DNA of 11,376 nucleotides from JBDTCS01 sp039923455 (lineage in GTDB: Bacteria > Bacteroidota > Ignavibacteria > Palsa-1295). How positions within the stretch are numbered: position 1 is the first letter of the stretch; each line of letters opens with the position of its first letter. The position numbers were made by a program, and so were the translations under genes. Where the stretch lies: the NCBI GenBank assembly GCA_039923455.1, contig JBDTCS010000147.1, forward strand, positions 1 through 11,376, written 5' to 3'. The notes under the pieces are model-generated. The model was not told the DNA's origin. It worked only from the letters and a program-made list of their open reading frames with translations, and searched no databases. Shown here piece after piece: positions 8,301 through 11,376 of this stretch.

Positions 8301-8385
8301 CCGTCGTAGGACGACTCGAACGCGGTGGATCAGTATTGGGCGCATTATCGCCTGGAAGTTTTACGTTTTCGTTATTCTGGTCCAT
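5383..8385 (-). CDS. Large AsmA-like (DUF748-type) envelope protein with internal repeats
   Basis: The protein has 1000 residues and ends in TGA. ATG 8385 (MDQNNENVKLPG) is preferred because the 52 upstream in-frame codons do not look like coding sequence; no strong Shine-Dalgarno site is seen. Residues 1-65 are hydrophilic and rich in S, P, N and T. KRKRRYLR (66-73) then leads into one membrane helix (about 74-88), which places the rest in the periplasm. That remainder is beta-rich and built from four diverged repeats (about 174-820). The C-terminus contains a domain with FKGMTASELNPYLEH and ends in FFQFIWVPVRDGLRSIIGF, typical of AsmA/DUF748-type proteins. Relatives such as AsmA, YhdP and TamB act in lipid or outer-membrane protein traffic between membranes. 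A role in envelope homeostasis is inference. It lies between hslU and the AI-2E permease on the same strand. The architecture is clear, but the exact subfamily is not settled. Confidence 0.82.
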   Translation of the reverse strand: MDQNNENVKLPGDNAPNTDPPRSSRPTTASNGEGVSFPPSAGSRTQNGPIASNSSSSDLGNHPTPKRKRRYLRSGLAALLILLIVGGWLGRYEIMRKYFIRSQVRSWVAEATKNAYDVEIGNIHWSQSHDTLSLIGVKVTPALGKDGKPDTSSAAKLAIRALPIERMDVDTMRIVGADLWTLMMKKGLFTNSVSLISPQIYVSAAQIPKLLSSLDSGESPLPGFMPIISIGDVKVTNAKLIMRDAAGEKSEDADEANGVSLHLKDFYLDRSNFKTGRGKVFSGGGNFSARDIEHHTNSGDGSFAVHSMEGSLSESTIALGGISFQPPTIEGSLINSVENLKIDSILVSGINWQKLLSKQGLTSELVTVVHPRITATLHNKTVVARPKDNFLAELVPSLSIDRIVVRDAELSNFMPGATARNGKKGGAKSSAMTANTIRHISLELKHFFFDSASAEPGLASFYSKEGSFVVPGATRLESDAIGSVVLHSINGNVAKGQITVATIDLDPSIVALQKLNTGAMIVTGVDWMKLLTRQGLYAAKILVHAPRIVLQDKAIEKLSTTQAQTVNKVEAKSNHIKQPVLALPDLLPSINIKNIAIVDGEIVNVQLPDLDAAIYAKTPEAIASRVTGETVKHITLNLQNFKLDKSTLLTQRGALFSKSAKFSAGSLTHFTENGFYEFSEKGIHGDLAESSIIIDSIGFRPLLTEDSFASRHVFRTDRIDISASQVHIMGLDIARLLDGGGIATRQIDVKDLFIDLYGDKRLPQDPKHYVQLYPHDIFQKLEPLVMIDSIKLSNGRIQFRERYAMANEPAYINLTGLNATIGPITNDKRQYLAPTPTMIDGEMSVMGKGLLTFRLEYPLMSPSFSMKVDGKFKGMTASELNPYLEHAEFDNERVSISAGAIQPSEFSINYLGNNANGYIQPLYDSLDLKVLPPKQWEKSGLFEMVASFFANAFIIRTHNSTDKDHPPQKAAINATRDEFEPFFQFIWVPVRDGLRSIIGF
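5920..7866 (-). repeat. Four diverged internal protein repeats in the AsmA-like gene
   Basis: The same ordered elements recur four times in the protein. Element A: IVGADLWTLMMKKGL (174-188), VSGINWQKLLSKQGL (347-361), VTGVDWMKLLTRQGL (522-536), IMGLDIARLLDGGGI (728-742). Element B: FMPIISIGDVKVTNAKL (224-240), LVPSLSIDRIVVRDAEL (394-410), LLPSINIKNIAIVDGEI (586-602), LEPLVMIDSIKLSNGRI (781-797). Element C: VSLHLKDFYLD (259-269), ISLELKHFFFD (440-450), ITLNLQNFKLD (634-644) and a weak copy INLTGLNATIG (812-822). Unit spacing is 173, 175 and 206 residues. The fourth unit is the most diverged. Confidence 0.8.
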
Positions 8386-8715
8386 TCCATCAACTATTAG
8401 GGAACAAGCAAGTAACTCAATCAGCCCGAAAACAGTGCTACCCGATTTGGCTGCGACTTCCGAATTCTCCGAAATCCGTGCTCCAATATGAGACACAAAT
8501 TCCCTATCAGGACGGTCAGCCCTACTTGCCAATTGGTACAAGAACGGCTCGTCCTAACAAAACAGGTGAGAATCGCACGTAAACCGATTATTTACTCAGC
8601 GCATGACCGCATAGCTGAAATCGTAGTAATCCAAGCATCACTATTCGTGCCATCACCCGCAGAGTGTTCCCACATTTGGGCGTCCGAGTTTATTCTAACC
8701 CCAGAACGTGAGGAG
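8386..8715. other. 330-base gap between hslU and the AsmA-like gene
   Basis: I see no supportable gene, RNA or strong terminator here. The AsmA-like reading frame stays open to 8541, but its extra 52 codons look non-coding. A plus-strand frame (8488-8856) crosses the gap but runs antisense into hslU. The length suggests that the AsmA-like gene has its own promoter and that the hslVU transcript ends or is attenuated here, yet no clear -35/-10 pair or hairpin with a T-run is visible. Confidence 0.5.
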
Positions 8716-10281
8716 CTAAAGAATGTATCTGCTCAAATCACGATCACGCACAATATGCGCGAGCTTTTCCTCTACGATCTCGGCAGTAATTGGAATAGTC
8801 TTGTCACGGATGATATCCGGGACATCGAAGAGTATTTGGTCGAGCAATGTCGTTAGAATTGTGTGTAGTCTCCTTGCTCCTATATTTTCTACCGATTCAT
8901 TAACGGCGAATGCAATGCGCGCGATACTATCAATCGCATCGTCCGAGAATGTGACAGTAACTCCTTCGGTCTCGAGCAACGCTGTGTACTGCTTGAGCAA
9001 CGCATTTTCCGGGATCGTTAGGATCTTCACAAAATCCTCTTCAGTCAAACTTTCGAGTTCCACCCGAATCGGAAATCTGCCTTGCAATTCCGGAATGAGA
9101 TCGCTTGGTTTCGAAACGTGAAACGCACCGGAAGCAATAAACAGAATATGATCGGTTCGAACGATACCATACTTTGTACTAACATTCGATCCTTCTACGA
9201 TAGGTAGAAGATCGCGTTGCACACCTTCGCGAGAAACATCGGCTCCACCACCTTCGCGACCTTTTCCGGCAATCTTATCGATCTCATCGAGAAAAATAAT
9301 TCCGGACTCCTCGACTCGGTCGACCGCTTCGCGTTGGACGATCTCCATATCGACAAGCTTCGCCGCCTCTTCTGCGGTGAAAAGCGTACGTGCTTCTTTG
9401 ATCGTAACGCGGCGACGCTTCGATTTCTTGGGCATCATGTTGCCAAGCATGTCTTGAATGTTTTGAGACATGTCATCCATACCCGGACCCATCGGTCCCA
9501 TGATCTGCATGGATGATATCTGCGGGCTTTGCGTTATGTCGATCTCGATCTCACGATCTTCCATGGAGCGTGCACGGATCTTCTCGCGAAAACGCTGACG
9601 TGTCTTTTCATTCAATTCGTGATCGTGCTTCGTCATCGGTTCGCGATGCGCACCCGACATGCCTGTCACGGTGCTGTTCATCGGCACGCCAGGAAACATC
9701 ATCGGTTGTTGTTGCGGAGGCTGTTGCTGTATCGGTGGCACAAGAATATCTACGATCCGATCTTCCGCACGCTCCACGGCCTTTGCTTCTACCTCTGCCA
9801 TTTTTTCCGTGCGCACCATCGTGATCGCAAGTTCTGTCAAATCACGAACCATACTTTCCACGTCGCGGCCAACGTATCCTACCTCGGTGTATTTCGTAGC
9901 CTCGACCTTAATGAACGGTGCACCTGCAAGCTTCGCCAGTCTGCGCGCGATCTCCGTTTTTCCGACGCCCGTTGGTCCGATTAGAATAATATTATTTGGC
10001 ATGATCTCCTCTCGAAGATCTTCCCGCACCTGCCGTCTGCGCCACCGATTTCTTAGCGCGATTGCTACAGAGCGTTTCGCATTTCCTTGACCAATAATAA
10101 ACTTGTCGAGTTCCTTCACAACTTGATGCGGAGTCAGAGCCTTCGCCAGATCGAGCTTACGCGAACTCTCGGCGACCGGTACTACGGTCTCATGCGATCC
10201 TTCCTCGGGACTAATTATTTCATCCGGTTGCTCTATCATCCTTGATTCTTCTACTGAATTTCCTTCGTCTTGCATTTTCAT
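8716..10281 (-). CDS. hslU: HslU, ATPase/unfoldase subunit of the HslVU protease
   Basis: HslU is an AAA+ hexamer that unfolds substrates and feeds them to the HslV peptidase in the cytoplasm. Of 521 residues, the following are visible: FIIGQGNAKRSVAIALRNRW at the N-domain, Walker A GPTGVGKT (102-109), pore loop GYVG (135-138), Walker B IIFLDEID (328-335), DVSREGVQRDLLP, arginine-finger region ELQGRFPIRVEL (Arg402), sensor-2 ENIGARR (465-471) and the C-terminal tail DLSRYIL that docks into HslV. The start ATG 10281 is set by AGGAAAGG six bases upstream. TTG 10287 would leave no spacing. The gene begins 20 bases after hslV. It is longer than the 443-residue E. coli protein because of an acidic N-terminal extension of about 46 residues and about 26 extra Q/P/M-rich residues in the I domain (from residue 183). 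All catalytic motifs are intact. Identification is certain. Confidence 0.98.
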   Translation of the reverse strand: MKMQDEGNSVEESRMIEQPDEIISPEEGSHETVVPVAESSRKLDLAKALTPHQVVKELDKFIIGQGNAKRSVAIALRNRWRRRQVREDLREEIMPNNIILIGPTGVGKTEIARRLAKLAGAPFIKVEATKYTEVGYVGRDVESMVRDLTELAITMVRTEKMAEVEAKAVERAEDRIVDILVPPIQQQPPQQQPMMFPGVPMNSTVTGMSGAHREPMTKHDHELNEKTRQRFREKIRARSMEDREIEIDITQSPQISSMQIMGPMGPGMDDMSQNIQDMLGNMMPKKSKRRRVTIKEARTLFTAEEAAKLVDMEIVQREAVDRVEESGIIFLDEIDKIAGKGREGGGADVSREGVQRDLLPIVEGSNVSTKYGIVRTDHILFIASGAFHVSKPSDLIPELQGRFPIRVELESLTEEDFVKILTIPENALLKQYTALLETEGVTVTFSDDAIDSIARIAFAVNESVENIGARRLHTILTTLLDQILFDVPDIIRDKTIPITAEIVEEKLAHIVRDRDLSRYIL

Positions 10282-10287
10282 CTTCAA

Positions 10288-10295
10288 CCTTTCCT
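10288..10295 (-). promoter_or_regulatory. Shine-Dalgarno site of hslU
   Basis: AGGAAAGG on the minus strand lies six bases before ATG 10281. It is one of the few strong ribosome binding sites in the window. It decides the hslU start and therefore supports the unusual N-terminal extension being translated. Confidence 0.7.
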
Positions 10296-10301
10296 ATCCA
10301 T

Positions 10302-10835
10302 TCAACTCAGACTATCCACTGTCAAATTCGTATTCGTGTAGATGCAGATCTCACCGGCGATCAGTAGCGATTCTTGCACCACCTCTTGCGGTGTCATCGT
10401 CCCAGCTTTCAGGAAAGCTCTTGCAGCTGCCAACGCGTATGGTCCACCCGATCCGATGGCCACAATTCCATCTTCGGGCTCTATCACATCGCCGGTTCCG
10501 GAAACGAGGAATGCGTGCTCTTTGCTGACGACCGCGAGCATCGCTTCGAGTCTTCTCAAATATTTGTCGGTGCGCCAATCTTTGCCGAGTTCTACAACAG
10601 CACGAGGTACATTGCCTCGAAACTCTTCAAGCTTTTTTTCAAAGCGTTCATAGAGTGTGATTGCATCGCTGGTTGAGCCCGCAAAACCTGCGAGCACTTC
10701 ACCTTTGTACAGTCGGCGCATTTTTTTTGCGTTGCCTTTCATCACAGTGGTGCCAAGCGTTACTTGACCATCGGAGCCGAGTGCCGCTTTGCCATCACGG
10801 ACTATTCCGATAACGGTAGTAGATCTAATTCGCAT
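10302..10835 (-). CDS. hslV: HslV, peptidase subunit of the HslVU protease
   Basis: HslV is a threonine protease that forms a double hexamer ring and is activated by HslU; it is the bacterial relative of proteasome beta subunits. The protein has 177 residues and ends in TGA. The catalytic threonine is expected at Thr6, after removal of the five-residue leader MRIRS, because STTVIGIVRDGK aligns with the mature N-terminus TTIVSVRRNG of E. coli HslV. Asp22 (GSDGQ) and Lys33 (TVMKGN) match mature Asp17 and Lys28. GFAGSTSDA, KDWRTDKYLR, IAIGSGGPYALAAARA and AGEICIYTN are all conserved. Start ATG 10835 gives the expected short leader, with only a weak GAAGA upstream. It precedes hslU by 20 bases and follows an unrecognised gene by 48 bases. 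No CIRCE element is visible upstream. Confidence 0.98.
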   Translation of the reverse strand: MRIRSTTVIGIVRDGKAALGSDGQVTLGTTVMKGNAKKMRRLYKGEVLAGFAGSTSDAITLYERFEKKLEEFRGNVPRAVVELGKDWRTDKYLRRLEAMLAVVSKEHAFLVSGTGDVIEPEDGIVAIGSGGPYALAAARAFLKAGTMTPQEVVQESLLIAGEICIYTNTNLTVDSLS

Positions 10836-10883
10836 AATTGTGTGTCTTCGAATTCATTATTAACTATTAGAACAGATCAGTTC

Positions 10884-11375
10884 TTATTCTTCGCCGTACA
10901 ATGCTGTGAGCGGATCGTGGCTTGTTGCCCAAGTCGTCAGCAGGACACCTATCGCGGCGATCGTCCGTTTTTCTTCGTCTTGACGTACAACAAGTCCATA
11001 CGTTTCAGCGACGAACTGCATATTCGATAAAACTTTCTTTAACTGCGCATTGCTAACAATCCCGTGCCAGTAACTAACGGTCTCGATAAGCATCTTTCCG
11101 TGCCTGCGCAAGAACTCCGCCATCGAGATCGTCGAAACATCTCCGTGCGTCGATCGCGGACGAGCAATATCGAGCATATCGGTTACGTACTCATCGAAAT
11201 GTTTAATAAAGGGCGCATTGCCCGGTCGGCGTAAGAACTGTGCACGCTGCAACGAAAAATCTGCTTTCGTTTGCACGCGAAAATTCGGCCGGAGTGGGTA
11301 CAGATCATAGTAATGCTTCAGCTTACCATCTTTGTCGTATTCGTTATAAGCCCAACGACGCTTTAGCTCTGCCCA
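10884..11375 (-). CDS. Unrecognised protein, 5'-truncated by window edge
   Basis: The frame is open from the window edge (reading WAELKRRWAYNEYDKDGKLK) to TAA at 10884-10886, giving 163 residues of a C-terminal part. The GTG at 11276 is probably internal, because the 33 codons before it continue smoothly. The visible part is soluble, with no membrane segment or signal, and is rich in Arg, Lys and aromatics near the start. It appears largely helical further on (MAEFLRRHGKMLIETVSYW, LKKVLSNMQFVAETYGL) and ends in DPLTALYGEE. I do not recognise the family. It is co-directional with hslV, ending 48 bases before it, so it may be the first gene of the hslVU transcript; no terminator lies between. 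It is not visibly a tyrosine recombinase, which precedes hslV in some bacteria. Confidence 0.72.
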   Translation of the reverse strand, partial: WAELKRRWAYNEYDKDGKLKHYYDLYPLRPNFRVQTKADFSLQRAQFLRRPGNAPFIKHFDEYVTDMLDIARPRSTHGDVSTISMAEFLRRHGKMLIETVSYWHGIVSNAQLKKVLSNMQFVAETYGLVVRQDEEKRTIAAIGVLLTTWATSHDPLTALYGEE

Positions 11376-11376
11376 C

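Noticed and set aside
8488..8856. 122-residue plus-strand frame across the hslU/AsmA gap
   Set aside because: It overlaps the certain hslU 3' end antisense by about 140 bases, has no recognisable motif or ribosome binding site, and much of it mirrors hslU codons.
11276..11276. GTG at 11276 as the start of the last gene
   Set aside because: The 33 codons before it to the window edge are open and protein-like, so the gene more likely continues beyond the window.

Overview
The window looks like ordinary chromosome from a Bacteroidota-type (FCB group) bacterium, most plausibly an Ignavibacteria- or Kapabacteria-like lineage. Two separate genes end in type IX secretion (T9SS) C-terminal sorting domains with the NYPNPF/VYPNP signature, and T9SS is restricted to this group. 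Shine-Dalgarno sites are sparse, and the mix of DUF1800/DUF1501, AsmA-like and HslVU genes fits. The lineage call is inference, since no rRNA or marker gene is present. I see no mobile element, CRISPR array, phage gene or defence system.

Layout. (1) Bases 3-2629, plus strand: a two-gene unit. A DUF1800 protein (5' end outside the window) is followed 17 bases later by a DUF1501 protein carrying both a Tat-type signal and a T9SS sorting domain. (2) Bases 2626-3624, minus strand: a secreted T9SS-anchored protein of the choice-of-anchor-D type, interrupted by one in-frame TGA. Its stop codon overlaps that of the DUF1501 gene, tail to tail. (3) Bases 3667-4213: a gene-free stretch, then tRNA-Ser(CGA) on the plus strand and a strong hairpin terminator that can serve both strands. 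(4) Bases 4214-11375, minus strand: read in transcription order, an unrecognised gene (5' end outside), hslV, hslU, a 330-base gap, a 1000-residue AsmA-like inner-membrane/periplasmic protein, and an AI-2E family permease.

How the parts work together. HslV and HslU form the ATP-dependent HslVU protease and are spaced as one operon. The AsmA-like protein and the permease are both envelope proteins and may be cotranscribed, but nothing in the sequence ties them to HslVU. The DUF1800/DUF1501 pair is a widespread, poorly characterised export-associated pair. The most notable observations are the single nonsense codon in the T9SS gene, a four-unit internal repeat in the AsmA-like protein, extra segments in HslU, and the Tat plus T9SS combination. 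None amounts to a clear new system.
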